DNA of 42,514 nucleotides, taken from positions 1 to 42,514 of the IMG/VR virus record IMGVR_UViG_3300034101_004053. One strand, given 5' to 3'. Source of the stretch: a virus. This document shows, piece by piece, positions 7,877-16,075 of the stretch. A program made the translations under genes and the position numbers. Numbering within the stretch: position 1 is the stretch's first letter; every line of letters starts with the position of its first letter. The notes below the pieces were generated by a model. That model saw only the letters and a list, made by a program, of their open reading frames with translations, was not told the origin of the DNA and ran no database searches.

Positions 7877-8308
7877 ATGAAAATTGGACTCAGCTTCAGT
7901 CGATGTGTGCGTGACATTGTGGACGGTACTGTGGACATCAACGATGTGTTGGTGGTAATCTCCCGCACTGACTTTGACCCGCACGATGACGAACAATGGC
8001 AGGGTATCTGGACTGGATACGGCGGCGGCCAGCAGTTTGGCAGTCCATTTAGTAGCCCAGAATGGATAGACTATCCCACTGAAGACGAAGTTAAATTTCG
8101 TAATGTTAGCATCCAACTTTGGGACGAAGGCAAACTTCACCAGCCTCGCAAGTTTGGTACTCGTCCTCGACGCCGACCTGAAATTTGGTTGGAAACTGTG
8201 TTGCCAGATTCCGAACTGGAATCACGCCCGGCAGTCAAAGAAGCCTGGAACAATTTTCAACTGTTGGCCGGACTAACTGGCGTTAAACTGGACCGAAAAT
8301 ACCAATGA
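7877..8308 (+). CDS. Uncharacterised phage protein
   Basis: This 143-residue protein starts directly after the preceding stop. It opens MKIGLSFSRCVRDIVDG and has an aromatic, glycine-rich centre (WTGYGGGQQFGS) and a basic stretch before the C-terminus (KFGTRPRRRPEIW). No known fold or motif is evident. It overlaps the next gene by 4 bases (ATGA) and sits in the ligase operon. Confidence 0.75.
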   Translation: MKIGLSFSRCVRDIVDGTVDINDVLVVISRTDFDPHDDEQWQGIWTGYGGGQQFGSPFSSPEWIDYPTEDEVKFRNVSIQLWDEGKLHQPRKFGTRPRRRPEIWLETVLPDSELESRPAVKEAWNNFQLLAGLTGVKLDRKYQ

Positions 8309-8772
8309 AAAAAATCTACTATGTCAAAGAGGGTCGTAGATACAAACCTGTGAGTGAATACGACAGCGATCTTGTGGATAGTTTTCACAGAGGCACTCAC
8401 CTGGTGATGGTGTACCCCGGTGGATCCAGCCGTAGGTACAACATTGATCCAGCGTATGCTCCTATGATTGCCGCAGGACGTTACGCAGAAGATGCTATCT
8501 GTCGAGCCATGTTGACAGCCAGCGAACTCCGGCCACAGCGTACTCCAATTACTCTAGCACAGCAACGAGCTTGGAAAAAACTAGCCAAAGAGATGGGAGA
8601 TGAATTATGTACCCTGACTGGCCTCAGTGTACGAGATTGTGCCGAAGCTGGCGTGCAAGCCATGCAGGCTGAAGCACTCCAACTAATGCAACACCCTGCT
8701 GTTCGTGATGCCTACGAACAGTTTCAACTGGTATGCAAACTTGTAAAGGAACAACAAAATGTCCACAATTGA
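8305..8772 (+). CDS. Uncharacterised phage protein
   Basis: The 155-residue product begins KKIYYVKEGRRYKPVSEYD and has a beta-rich N-terminal half, then a helical half rich in Ala, Gln and Leu (about residues 80-150). I find no catalytic motif. It is coupled by ATGA to the gene before it and overlaps the following gene by 14 bases. Confidence 0.75.
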   Translation: MKKIYYVKEGRRYKPVSEYDSDLVDSFHRGTHLVMVYPGGSSRRYNIDPAYAPMIAAGRYAEDAICRAMLTASELRPQRTPITLAQQRAWKKLAKEMGDELCTLTGLSVRDCAEAGVQAMQAEALQLMQHPAVRDAYEQFQLVCKLVKEQQNVHN

Positions 8773-9670
8773 AGAACAAGAAAAACTCATTGCACATTTG
8801 AAATTCACTCCACGCACCTACAAAATTCAATTGTGGGGCTATGGCGGCGAGTATGTGATGGGCACTGTGTCACGTGAAATCTACGACTATTTTAGAGAGC
8901 ACAGACTCAGTGTACCAGACTATGCCTGGGGCGGTGACGAGTTTGATGATGTGCCCGAAGACATGCGACCATTTGAGCCAGGATCATACTATGACTGTGA
9001 CAACATTGGACATGTCAATGGCGTTGATCGTAATTCTGGTACCATGCAGGTCTTGGACGAAAATGGCACTGTGGTCTACGAACGAGATCTGTCTGGCCTA
9101 GATGGATGTGATGTGCAACTCAGCACATTTGAGGAAGTTTGGGTTGACAGTCAACCGCCTGGCACGGTTGTGTATTTTGGCCATACATCCGATAAGGGTA
9201 CCTTCTTCGAAGCCGATATTGATCTCACAGAACCGTTTGACCCTGAAAAACTGTTGTTGAACCTTGCCGATTTTGACTCAAACGAAATTGTGATTGGCGT
9301 GGAATACGACGACCAAGAGCTGGACAACTATGGTGGTGACACCAATGGCAAAGGTTCAGATCATGCGTTCTACATTGCTGGCTCCAACCAGGGCTCGGGC
9401 TATGAACGATACCGCGACATGAATGACATCAAGTACCAGTTGACCAACTGGTTTCCAGCAAAAATCAACCCTGTGCGTGAAGGGATGTACAACGTGCAGA
9501 CTCAAACTGGGCATGAGTACCATGCTGGATGGAACGGCGAATACTGGTACAACGACTGGAAACCCACAGAGCTCATCAAGATCAAACAGTGGCAAGGTGT
9601 GGCCTACGATCCAGATGAACACTTTTTACGGGAAGAATTGGATCAAATCATTGTGGAATTCAACGTCTGA
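8759..9670 (+). CDS. Acidic 303-residue phage protein
   Basis: The protein is strongly acidic, with many Asp, Glu and Tyr residues (for example GGDEFDDVPEDMRPFEPGSYYD). It has no signal peptide or membrane segment. Beta-strand patterns dominate. Acidic, aromatic-rich phage proteins sometimes mimic DNA, but nothing here proves it. It is the last gene of the operon that includes ligase; a new promoter starts 20 bases after its stop. Confidence 0.72.
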   Translation: MSTIEEQEKLIAHLKFTPRTYKIQLWGYGGEYVMGTVSREIYDYFREHRLSVPDYAWGGDEFDDVPEDMRPFEPGSYYDCDNIGHVNGVDRNSGTMQVLDENGTVVYERDLSGLDGCDVQLSTFEEVWVDSQPPGTVVYFGHTSDKGTFFEADIDLTEPFDPEKLLLNLADFDSNEIVIGVEYDDQELDNYGGDTNGKGSDHAFYIAGSNQGSGYERYRDMNDIKYQLTNWFPAKINPVREGMYNVQTQTGHEYHAGWNGEYWYNDWKPTELIKIKQWQGVAYDPDEHFLREELDQIIVEFNV

Positions 9671-9689
9671 CTTTGTGACTCAATAACTA

Positions 9690-9718
9690 TTGACCAGCAC
9701 TGATATTGTTGTTATAAT
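9690..9718 (+). promoter_or_regulatory. Sigma-70 type promoter before a structured leader
   Basis: TTGACC, 17 bp, TATAAT. Transcription should start near 9725, about 175 bases before the next start codon, leaving an unusually long leader. Confidence 0.85.
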
Positions 9719-9724
9719 TACTAT

Positions 9725-9890
9725 GCATGGACAAAGAGGTAAGCAGTTCAATGGTGAAACGGAGTAGCTAATCCGGGCCCGTTTCGACCGTGGCATGTGA
9801 ACATCAGTCTTGTAGGTTGCGACAAGGACCATGATCGCAAGATCAAACCCCGGTTGGTACCCGGGAGTATGCCGAGTGGATTCATCTAGA
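9725..9890 (+). ncRNA. Structured RNA leader with a cloverleaf-like fold
   Basis: Two structural units can be folded by eye. First, a 10-bp stem pairs 9753-9762 with 9779-9789 (one bulge at 9786). Second, a 7-bp closing stem (9792-9798 with 9867-9873, two G-U pairs) encloses three hairpins: 9807-9813/9822-9829 with one bulge, 9832-9836/9841-9845 capped by a GCAA tetraloop, and 9849-9853/9861-9865 with a 7-base loop. CCGGG at 9773-9777 could pair instead with 9849-9853, giving a possible switch between folds. It looks tRNA-like but lacks a 7-base anticodon loop and a normal T-loop. It could be a riboswitch, a processed small RNA or a protein-binding leader for the gene at 9900. Confidence 0.55.
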
Positions 9891-9899
9891 AAGGACGTT

Positions 9900-10211
9900 A
9901 TGTCTGTCAACATTGAGGCCTCTACGTTGAGTATGCCTGAGTCACTTGACTCGCTTAAAACAACGCCTTTGTCCATGCACCGTATTTGGTTCCAGGTCAG
10001 CGACACTGATACCTGGTACAAGATTATTCATGAAGCCAACCGACAATACAGTCGTGATTGGCGGTGTCAGTCAGGAGTAAAACGCAAACTGGAACGCAAT
10101 CAATGGCGGCCTGTGCCTGTTGCTGTGTGGTTTGATGTTCCTGACCCTACCTTTGCTTCTTGGATAGCAATTAAACATGCAGTAGTGGCCACCGCAACCG
10201 CCACTAAATAA
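9900..10211 (+). CDS. Small phage protein behind the structured leader
   Basis: This 103-residue protein begins MSVNIEASTLSMPESLDSL. Its central part is rich in W, R and K (HEANRQYSRDWRCQ) and it ends in an Ala/Thr-rich tail. The start at 9900 has an AAAGGA Shine-Dalgarno. A frame-compatible ATG at 9831 lies inside the folded RNA and is rejected. Its function is unknown. The long structured leader suggests that its expression is controlled, perhaps by its own product or a metabolite. Confidence 0.7.
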   Translation: MSVNIEASTLSMPESLDSLKTTPLSMHRIWFQVSDTDTWYKIIHEANRQYSRDWRCQSGVKRKLERNQWRPVPVAVWFDVPDPTFASWIAIKHAVVATATATK

Positions 10212-10215
10212 TCTT

Positions 10216-11646
10216 ATGTTCCTTAGTTACCTTACACTGGCAGTAGCACTGAGCCTGTCAGTCATTGCCGCCTACTACAGTATTGCAGGTCTTACTGCTG
10301 TTTTTGCCGCGGCTGTGATTCCTATCATTGTGATGGGCGGCATTCTTGAGATTGGCAAAGTAGTGGTCACACTGTGGCTGCATGAGTACTGGAGTCGTTG
10401 CCGTTGGTTGATGAGACTGTATTTGGTACCTGCAGTGGCAGTACTGATGTTGATTACCAGCATGGGCATCTTTGGCTTCTTGAGCAAAGCACATTCGGAC
10501 CAAAGCTTGGTAGGCGGCGATGTACAGGCCAAGATTGCAGTCTACGACGAAAAGATCAAAACAGCAAAGGACAATATAGATGCAAACCGTAAGGCGCTTA
10601 AACAGATGGATGAGGCTGTGGACCAGGTCATGGCAAGAAGCAGTTCGGAAACGGGTGCTGACAAAGCAGTTGGACTACGACGCTCACAACAAAAAGAACG
10701 TGCCCGCCTTCAGTCTGAGATCCAAACCGAACAAAAAACAATTAGTAGTCTTAGCGAAGAACGTGCGCCAATTGCAGCCGAAGTACGCAAGGTTGAGGCC
10801 GAAGTAGGACCAATCAAATACATTGCCAAGTTGATCTACGGGGACAATCCTGATGCTAACTTGTTGGAAAAAGCAGTGACTTGGGTCATTATCATTATTG
10901 TTGCTGTGTTTGATCCACTGGCTATTATGATGCTGTTGGCAGCAACAGAGAGCATGAAGTGGGAACGGCAACGAGTGTTCGAACGGCTGGGATTGGCACC
11001 CAAGGACGAAGAACACAAACCTGAGTTAGATAAATCAGTGGTTCAGGATCCACACCCCACAGGTTGGATGTTCACGTCAAACAGCGAGTCAACGCCAGAA
11101 AAATCAATATTTGAACAGCATCCTTATCTGCTGAAGCCATTTACACATTTCAAAGATCTGGTGCCCATGGTTCACAAACCTGAACCTACAGAGGAATCTG
11201 AATCAACTGATGAAGAAATACACAACGAAACACCTGCAGTAAAAGCTGCAATAAAATTGTGGAAAGAACAAAATCCCAACAAAACCATCAAAGACCAACG
11301 CACCAAGTTGTCTCGAGGCGAAATAGCAGAACTGCCGTGGTTGGCTTTGGCAGCCGACAACGAAATGCCCAGAGAGCCAAAGTCGGGATTTGGGTCAGAA
11401 TTTCCAATGGACGCTGCCAAAGGCGATTCATTTGTGAGAGTGGATCGATTGCCAAACGAGGTATACAAGCACAACGGAAATGTCTGGATTTTAGTTGACA
11501 AATCACGAACAGATAACTATACTTACAACACAGCCTATATTGATCATTTGATATCAAAGATTGATACTGGTGAATACGACATTGATCTGCTGAGCGACAA
11601 TGAGCGTGAGCAAATTTCACAACGTCTACAAACCAAAAATACATGA
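10216..11646 (+). CDS. Membrane protein with periplasmic or cytoplasmic coiled coil
   Basis: The 476-residue product has hydrophobic segments at about residues 5-25, 29-50 and 68-92, a long charged coiled coil at about 100-205 and another membrane segment at about 218-244 (VTWVIIIIVAVFDPLAIMMLL). A hydrophilic C-terminal half rich in Glu, Ser and Pro follows. I recall proteins of this layout in marine T4-like phages, with no known role. It overlaps clpX by ATGA, so it may be expressed with the protease genes. Confidence 0.8.
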   Translation: MFLSYLTLAVALSLSVIAAYYSIAGLTAVFAAAVIPIIVMGGILEIGKVVVTLWLHEYWSRCRWLMRLYLVPAVAVLMLITSMGIFGFLSKAHSDQSLVGGDVQAKIAVYDEKIKTAKDNIDANRKALKQMDEAVDQVMARSSSETGADKAVGLRRSQQKERARLQSEIQTEQKTISSLSEERAPIAAEVRKVEAEVGPIKYIAKLIYGDNPDANLLEKAVTWVIIIIVAVFDPLAIMMLLAATESMKWERQRVFERLGLAPKDEEHKPELDKSVVQDPHPTGWMFTSNSESTPEKSIFEQHPYLLKPFTHFKDLVPMVHKPEPTEESESTDEEIHNETPAVKAAIKLWKEQNPNKTIKDQRTKLSRGEIAELPWLALAADNEMPREPKSGFGSEFPMDAAKGDSFVRVDRLPNEVYKHNGNVWILVDKSRTDNYTYNTAYIDHLISKIDTGEYDIDLLSDNEREQISQRLQTKNT

Positions 11647-12851
11647 AACAAACTGAAACACTCGAAACCTGTAGCTTTTGCGGCAAACACAAAGATGCAG
11701 TGGCCAAATTGATTGTGGGCGCAGACGTTGCTATATGCAACGAATGTGTTGACCTTTGTGAGAATCTTCTCAAAGATGAAGATGTTAGCATTGCAAAACC
11801 AGTTACACCTACCTTGGATCCTGTGGCTATCAAGGCGCATCTAGATCAATATGTGATTGGTCAAGACCTTGCCAAGCGTGTGTTGGCAGTGGCCATTGCC
11901 AACCACTACAAACGCATCAACAACACTGATAAAAATACTGAAATTGAAAAAGTCAACATTCTCATGCTTGGACCCACTGGTTCAGGCAAGACCTTGCTGG
12001 CACGAAGTGTGGCTCGATACCTAGATGTGCCGTTTGTGATTGCAGATGCCACTAGCCTGACTGAAGCCGGATACGTAGGTGATGATGTAGAAAGCTTGAT
12101 CAGTCGACTGTATGCTGCTGCCGAATACGATGTGAAAAAATGCGAACGTGGAATTGTGTTCTTGGACGAAGTTGACAAAATCAGTCGACGCAGTGAAAGT
12201 GCCAGCATTACCAGAGACGTGTCCGGCGAAGGTGTACAGCAGGCTCTGCTCAAGTTGGTGGAAGGTACCAAGTGTCGCATTGTGCCACAAGGCGGACGCA
12301 AACATCCATCAGGCGAAACTGTGGAGATTGATACCACCAACATCTTGTTTATTGCTGGCGGTGCATTTGTGGGCTTGGACAATTTGGTCAGAAATCGAAC
12401 CAGTGGTACCAGCATTGGGTTTAGCGGCCAAGTAAAATCCAAACAAGACAAACCCGACCTGGGTCAAGTCAATCCTGAGGATATCATCAAGTTTGGTATG
12501 ATTCCAGAATTTGTTGGTAGATTCCCCACATGGGTTGCGTTGGAAGAACTGACTCGTACAGATCTTATTGAAATCTTGATCAACATCAAGCACAGTTACA
12601 TCGAACAGTATCAGTGGTTGTTCCGTCAAGATCAAGTAGAACTGGAATTTTCTCGTGCTGCCTTGGAAACCATTGCAGACAACACCATGAAGAACAAAAC
12701 AGGTGCTCGAGGCCTGCACAGTGAACTTGAACGTGTGTTGATGCCGCACATGTACAGACTGTCTGAGTACGCTCGCAACGGAATTAACCGCGTAGAAATT
12801 GACGAGCACATGGTAAATACTCCCAGGGAGTTAAAACAGGTCAATGAATAA
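11643..12851 (+). CDS. clpX: ClpX unfoldase, phage-encoded
   Basis: This 402-residue AAA+ ATPase unfolds substrates and feeds them to ClpP. The N-terminal zinc-binding domain has Cys10, Cys13, Cys32 and Cys35. Walker A is GPTGSGKT (110-117), Walker B FLDE (173-176), and the pore loops GYVG (143-146) and RKH (219-221) are intact. The ClpP-docking IGF tripeptide is at 258-260, so it should bind a ClpP ring. The sensor-2 region GARGL is present. Length is slightly under the usual 415-430. Two ClpP-type genes (29599, 31929) and a ClpS gene (14546) lie in the same window. It is followed, with an 8-base overlap, by a bS21 gene. Confidence 0.97.
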   Translation: MKQTETLETCSFCGKHKDAVAKLIVGADVAICNECVDLCENLLKDEDVSIAKPVTPTLDPVAIKAHLDQYVIGQDLAKRVLAVAIANHYKRINNTDKNTEIEKVNILMLGPTGSGKTLLARSVARYLDVPFVIADATSLTEAGYVGDDVESLISRLYAAAEYDVKKCERGIVFLDEVDKISRRSESASITRDVSGEGVQQALLKLVEGTKCRIVPQGGRKHPSGETVEIDTTNILFIAGGAFVGLDNLVRNRTSGTSIGFSGQVKSKQDKPDLGQVNPEDIIKFGMIPEFVGRFPTWVALEELTRTDLIEILINIKHSYIEQYQWLFRQDQVELEFSRAALETIADNTMKNKTGARGLHSELERVLMPHMYRLSEYARNGINRVEIDEHMVNTPRELKQVNE

Positions 12852-13068
12852 GTTACACGGTAGATCAGTGCTGGTTCAAGACGGCAATGTAGATCGCGCA
12901 CTGCGCAAATTCAAAAAGAAAATTCAAGCAAGTGGCCTGTTGGACGATCTGCGCGAGCGTGAACACTACATCAAACCTACAACTGCTCGCAAGCTCCGCG
13001 CTGGTGCTGCCCGAAGTCGCTGGCGAAAGAAAATGCGAGAGCAAGAGCTTCCTAAAAAATTGTTTTAA
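12844..13068 (+). CDS. rpsU: Ribosomal protein bS21 homologue
   Basis: This 74-residue basic protein matches bS21: the VDRALRKFKKKI helix, then REREHYIKPTTARKLRAGAA and a basic tail. In the bacterial ribosome bS21 sits near the anti-Shine-Dalgarno end of 16S rRNA and affects initiation. Phage copies are known in several large phages and are thought to replace host bS21 on infected-cell ribosomes. It overlaps clpX by 8 bases and shares TAATG with the next gene, so it is co-translated with the unfoldase. Confidence 0.93.
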   Translation: MNKLHGRSVLVQDGNVDRALRKFKKKIQASGLLDDLREREHYIKPTTARKLRAGAARSRWRKKMREQELPKKLF

Positions 13069-13718
13069 TGTCGGCACTGTTGATATTTGGCGATAGTTGG
13101 CCATCTGGACAAGAACTTGTTTCAGGCGAACAGCCGTATGGCGAGTTGTTGTATTCTCGTATAGGTTGCGATTGTGTCAAAACGTTTTCAGCACCTTCAA
13201 CGTCAATCCCTCATTTGGTGTTGCAGCTTAATTCTGCATTGGAACAAGACGTAGCAGGATCCAAAGCTGTATTCTTTTTAACTGGTGTTGATCGTGAATT
13301 GATTTGGGTCGACAACAGGCCCACGGAGTTGTGCCCGAGTGCACCCGGAGATGTCCACTGGTACACAAAATACAACAGTCCAGAATTAACACAATATAGA
13401 ATCAACACAACATTAATTGCATTGCAATCAATGTGCAAAAAATACAACATAGAAGATTACTATGTTTGGGGCTGGAACACTATTGAACTGTGGCCCAGTG
13501 TGGACTCTTCAAAATTTTATCACACCACCGTTGCTGATGAATTTGTTTCAAATATAACATTGCCCGACGATACCGGGTATCTTTGGCCCAAAGATGCCGA
13601 CAACCTTTTCCGCATATCAAACACAAAAAATCCCTATATATGGCCAAAGATGTGTCATCCTAATCAGCTGGGACATCAATTGATTGCAGATATATTGGCA
13701 AAATGGATATGTACATAG
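13068..13718 (+). CDS. SGNH/GDSL-hydrolase-like protein
   Basis: The 216-residue protein opens ALLIFGDSWPSG, with a nucleophile serine at residue 10 in the GDS block of SGNH hydrolases. Near the C-terminus CHPNQLGHQLIADIL resembles the block that carries the catalytic His. The intermediate Gly and Asn blocks are less clear. Such enzymes remove acyl groups from polysaccharides or lipids, and in phages may trim the cell surface. There is no signal peptide. It is coupled to bS21 by TAATG. Confidence 0.65.
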   Translation: MSALLIFGDSWPSGQELVSGEQPYGELLYSRIGCDCVKTFSAPSTSIPHLVLQLNSALEQDVAGSKAVFFLTGVDRELIWVDNRPTELCPSAPGDVHWYTKYNSPELTQYRINTTLIALQSMCKKYNIEDYYVWGWNTIELWPSVDSSKFYHTTVADEFVSNITLPDDTGYLWPKDADNLFRISNTKNPYIWPKMCHPNQLGHQLIADILAKWICT

Positions 13719-13972
13719 AATTCAGTTTGCCAAAAGACACTGATGGACCAGCAGCCATTCATGTAAATCAAATTCTTGTTAGAGAACTCGATCGTTGGTC
13801 AAAGCAACATGGCATTGATTACAATACCAAAAACATCAAATACACAAAAAGAGTCACTTTCGAAAACGACAATTCCTACAGCTTTTTTGCACTGAGCTGG
13901 GCTCCTAGATCTAGCAATTTTGAAAGCTATTTGCTCAATTATCGTTTGATAGAACCAATGAATCGTTTATAA
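13703..13972 (+). CDS. Small uncharacterised phage protein
   Basis: This 89-residue protein begins MDMYIEFSLPKDTDG and has a middle segment ILVRELDRWSKQHGIDY that looks like an amphipathic helix. A start at 13709 is equally possible. No family is recognised. Its last codons contain the promoter of hsp20, a compact arrangement that suggests the two transcripts overlap. Confidence 0.62.
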   Translation: MDMYIEFSLPKDTDGPAAIHVNQILVRELDRWSKQHGIDYNTKNIKYTKRVTFENDNSYSFFALSWAPRSSNFESYLLNYRLIEPMNRL

Positions 13973-13973
13973 T
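13946..13973 (+). promoter_or_regulatory. hsp20 promoter
   Basis: TTGATA, 16 bp, TATAAT, lying in the end of the preceding gene. Transcription should start at about 13980, exactly where a hairpin begins. Confidence 0.75.
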
Positions 13974-13980
13974 AAATACT

Positions 13981-14010
13981 GTTGTGGATGCCCATGGTGG
14001 GGTTCACAAC
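13981..14010 (+). promoter_or_regulatory. 5'-end hairpin of the hsp20 mRNA
   Basis: GTTGTGGA pairs with TTCACAAC (8 bp, one G-U), and an inner CCC/GGG pairing closes a 5-base loop. It occupies the predicted 5' end of the transcript, 21 bases before the AGGAG Shine-Dalgarno. It may protect the mRNA. It does not cover the Shine-Dalgarno, so it is not a simple RNA thermometer. Confidence 0.6.
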
Positions 14011-14041
14011 AATCGTCATACTTGCTTAATAGGAGATAAAC

Positions 14042-14488
14042 ATGACAAAAACTCTAACCCTTCGTTCTTTCGATATTCCCCAACTGCACAAGTTTGGTAT
14101 TGGCTTTGACAACATGTTTGATGAACTCATGCGTGTTACTTCGCAACAAACCAATTCAAATTATCCTCCCCACAACGTGATCAAGACTGGTGAAAACACA
14201 GTCACGATCGAAGTTGCTGTGGCCGGATTTGCAGAAGGCGATATTGACATCAGCCTGGAAAAACGTGTGCTGACCATTGCTGGTGCCAGAAAGGCCGTCG
14301 AAGACGCTGAACACGAATACATGCATCGTGGCATCAGCAGCCGTGACTTCCGTCACACATTTACACTGGCCGAGCATGTAGAAGTCAAGACCGCTAGCAT
14401 CCGAAATGGTATTCTCAGCGTGTATCTTGAGCGAGAAGTTCCTGAAGAAGCCAAGCCTAAAGCTATTGCTATCACCTATCAGAACTGA
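14042..14488 (+). CDS. Hsp20 (IbpA-type small heat-shock protein)
   Basis: This 148-residue alpha-crystallin-domain protein begins with the IbpA-like opening RSFDIPQLHKFGIGFDNMFDEL. The beta-sandwich runs from about residue 42 to 132 and ends with the GILSVYLER strand, followed by a short tail (PKAIAITYQN) with an I-x-I motif for oligomer contacts. It holds unfolded proteins for refolding. T4-like cyanophages commonly carry hsp20. It has its own promoter, a 5' hairpin and a strong AGGAGA Shine-Dalgarno, so high expression is likely. Confidence 0.95.
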   Translation: MTKTLTLRSFDIPQLHKFGIGFDNMFDELMRVTSQQTNSNYPPHNVIKTGENTVTIEVAVAGFAEGDIDISLEKRVLTIAGARKAVEDAEHEYMHRGISSRDFRHTFTLAEHVEVKTASIRNGILSVYLEREVPEEAKPKAIAITYQN

Positions 14489-14494
14489 TATAAT
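14466..14494 (+). promoter_or_regulatory. clpS promoter
   Basis: TTGCTA, 17 bp, TATAAT, overlapping the end of hsp20. Transcription would start near 14501. Confidence 0.65.
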
Positions 14495-14504
14495 AGTGTA
14501 AATA

Positions 14505-14529
14505 CAGTGGCAGCGCAGTGCTGCCACTG
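14505..14529 (+). promoter_or_regulatory. 5'-end hairpin of the clpS mRNA
   Basis: CAGTGGCAGC and GCTGCCACTG form a perfect 10-bp stem with a 5-base loop, a few bases after the predicted transcription start. No T tract follows, so it is not an obvious terminator, though it could also protect the 3' end of hsp20 mRNA. Confidence 0.65.
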
Positions 14530-14545
14530 GCTACAAGGAAACAAC

Positions 14546-14857
14546 ATGGCACAAACTGAAACAAAAACTCGAACTCGCACACAGATACTGGTACAAGAAC
14601 CGCCGAGATTCAAAGTAATTTACATCAATGACAACACCACCAGTATGGAATTTGTGATTGAAAGCTTGATGGAGTTCTTTGATTACAATGAAGAATCTGC
14701 TGCACAAATCACCATGGACATTCACGATGCTGGATCAGCAGTGGTTGCAGTGTTGCCGTTTGAAATTGCCGAACAAAAAGGCGTTGAAATCACAGTGAGT
14801 GCACGGGCACAAAGCTATCCTTTGCAGATCAAGCTAGAACCCGAAACAATCAATTAA
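14546..14857 (+). CDS. clpS: ClpS, N-end-rule adaptor
   Basis: This 103-residue adaptor delivers proteins with bulky N-terminal residues to ClpAP. The substrate pocket residues are present: Asn28 and Asp29 in YINDN, Met34 (TSMEFV) and His60 (DIHDAG). The first 18 residues form the flexible extension needed for delivery. The start at 14546 follows AAGGA; a longer frame runs back through the hairpin. A phage clpS together with clpX and clpP genes is notable, because ClpS normally partners ClpA and no clpA is seen here. It converges with the phosphoesterase gene, overlapping by 8 bases. Confidence 0.92.
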   Translation: MAQTETKTRTRTQILVQEPPRFKVIYINDNTTSMEFVIESLMEFFDYNEESAAQITMDIHDAGSAVVAVLPFEIAEQKGVEITVSARAQSYPLQIKLEPETIN

Positions 14858-15644
14858 GATCTACCACGATGCGTCGGGGATTGTACACATACTGGTTGTA
14901 AGATGTGTCTGCTCGTCCTCGACAGTTGTTGACAAATCTCACGCCGTGATGTATCTGATCCACTGATCCATGATAGTGCCCAAAGCACCAGGTATGTATT
15001 TTTTCTTGCGAGTCGGCCATCAATGCCTGTTGCATGTAGGCATTGCCCATACAATTGAATCGCATACTGCCATCTAGATCAATATCGTGTTGTATCAATT
15101 CTGGCAGAGGCACAGTATGTGTGACCATTATGATTTTTTTAACATCTTTGTGAGACTGCAATCGTCGAACGCTAGACACCATGTAAGTGGCGTCTGTGGT
15201 GGCCATTCTAGCAACACTTTTGACAGCAACACCAGACACCGCCATTTTTTCTTGCCACCACAACGCAGACCGCGTGGGATCCACAGACAGATCAAGATCA
15301 AACCCCCACCATCCATTGGTGCCCAATATGGCAACTCCGTCTACTACCACAACATTGTCTTGCAGATACACCACATTGGGAATTTTCTCTATTTGTTTTA
15401 CCAACGCTGAATAACTGAGATTCAAATGCTCGATGTGATTTACATGTTCATCGTTGCCGTCGATATAAAACACAGCTTGGTAACACTGCCCCAAATGACG
15501 CAGTGTTTGGATCAACAACTGTCGATCTTTGGCAACGTCACCTGCTACAATACAATATGGGCTGGTGGCCAACCCTGACCAATCAAAATCGTTGTTCCAT
15601 GTTTCGATATGTAGGTCTGAAATTAAATCAAATGCTATACTCAT
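14850..15644 (-). CDS. Calcineurin-like metallophosphoesterase
   Basis: This 264-residue protein carries the metal motifs in order: SDLHIE (Asp10, His12), AGDVA, a GNDEH in place of the usual GNHE, VTHT and GHYHG. The shift of His within GNDEH may alter metal binding or simply reflect a family variant. Relatives hydrolyse phosphodiesters, nucleotides or phosphoproteins; the substrate cannot be predicted. It is transcribed opposite to its neighbours. A second phosphoesterase is at 38416. Confidence 0.85.
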   Translation of the reverse strand: MSIAFDLISDLHIETWNNDFDWSGLATSPYCIVAGDVAKDRQLLIQTLRHLGQCYQAVFYIDGNDEHVNHIEHLNLSYSALVKQIEKIPNVVYLQDNVVVVDGVAILGTNGWWGFDLDLSVDPTRSALWWQEKMAVSGVAVKSVARMATTDATYMVSSVRRLQSHKDVKKIIMVTHTVPLPELIQHDIDLDGSMRFNCMGNAYMQQALMADSQEKIHTWCFGHYHGSVDQIHHGVRFVNNCRGRADTSYNQYVYNPRRIVVDLN

Positions 15645-15668
15645 GATACATATTTAAAAGGAAATCAA

Positions 15669-16037
15669 ATGCACATTATATTTGGCGACGATGCTAAAAA
15701 ACTAGCAGACAAGTTCACTGTGTTGGAATTAGACACTGTTAAACTCAACGAAACAGATCAAAAAGTAACATCATACTGCATAGTGGAAAATATCCCGCTG
15801 GGAGACTTTCCGGTTGTGGATGCCTATGTAAAGGTACACCATGACATGATGCAGTCTTATCGAGATCAGAACTGGGACTATTGTGAGTCTGCAATCAAGG
15901 GACTAACTGGAAAATGGAACGGAGAACTTGATACTTTCTATCAAATCATGTTTGACCGTGTGAGCCTGTTGAGAACACAAACATTGGAACCCGGGTGGGA
16001 CGGCACAATTGAAAAATCTGTGTCACAGCCTGCTTAA
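15669..16037 (+). CDS. Small protein resembling the C-terminal tail of the phage adenylate cyclase
   Basis: The 122-residue product begins MHIIFGDDAKKLADKF. Its second half (about residues 63-115) lines up by eye with the last 55 residues of the cyclase encoded at 20117: a helical pair, then FYQIMFDRVSLLRTQTL and W-x-G, against YYEMWIERCEFQKTQTL and W-x-G. This segment follows the cyclase domain in many bacterial enzymes. The free-standing version might interact with the same partner. An AAAAGGA Shine-Dalgarno precedes the start. It diverges from the phosphoesterase gene with only 24 bases between. Confidence 0.68.
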   Translation: MHIIFGDDAKKLADKFTVLELDTVKLNETDQKVTSYCIVENIPLGDFPVVDAYVKVHHDMMQSYRDQNWDYCESAIKGLTGKWNGELDTFYQIMFDRVSLLRTQTLEPGWDGTIEKSVSQPA

Positions 16038-16075
16038 CTCATAACTACTTTTATTGCATTAAGGAACACTCATAT

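Noticed and set aside
9741-9790. Glutamine (glnA-type) riboswitch
   Set aside because: GTTCA and ACGGAGTAG resemble parts of its consensus, but the closing stem and the GAAGGAAC segment are missing.
9792-9873. A tRNA gene
   Set aside because: The closing stem and T-arm-like hairpin are suggestive, but there is no 7-base anticodon loop, the T-loop does not match TTCRA and there is an extra base between arms.
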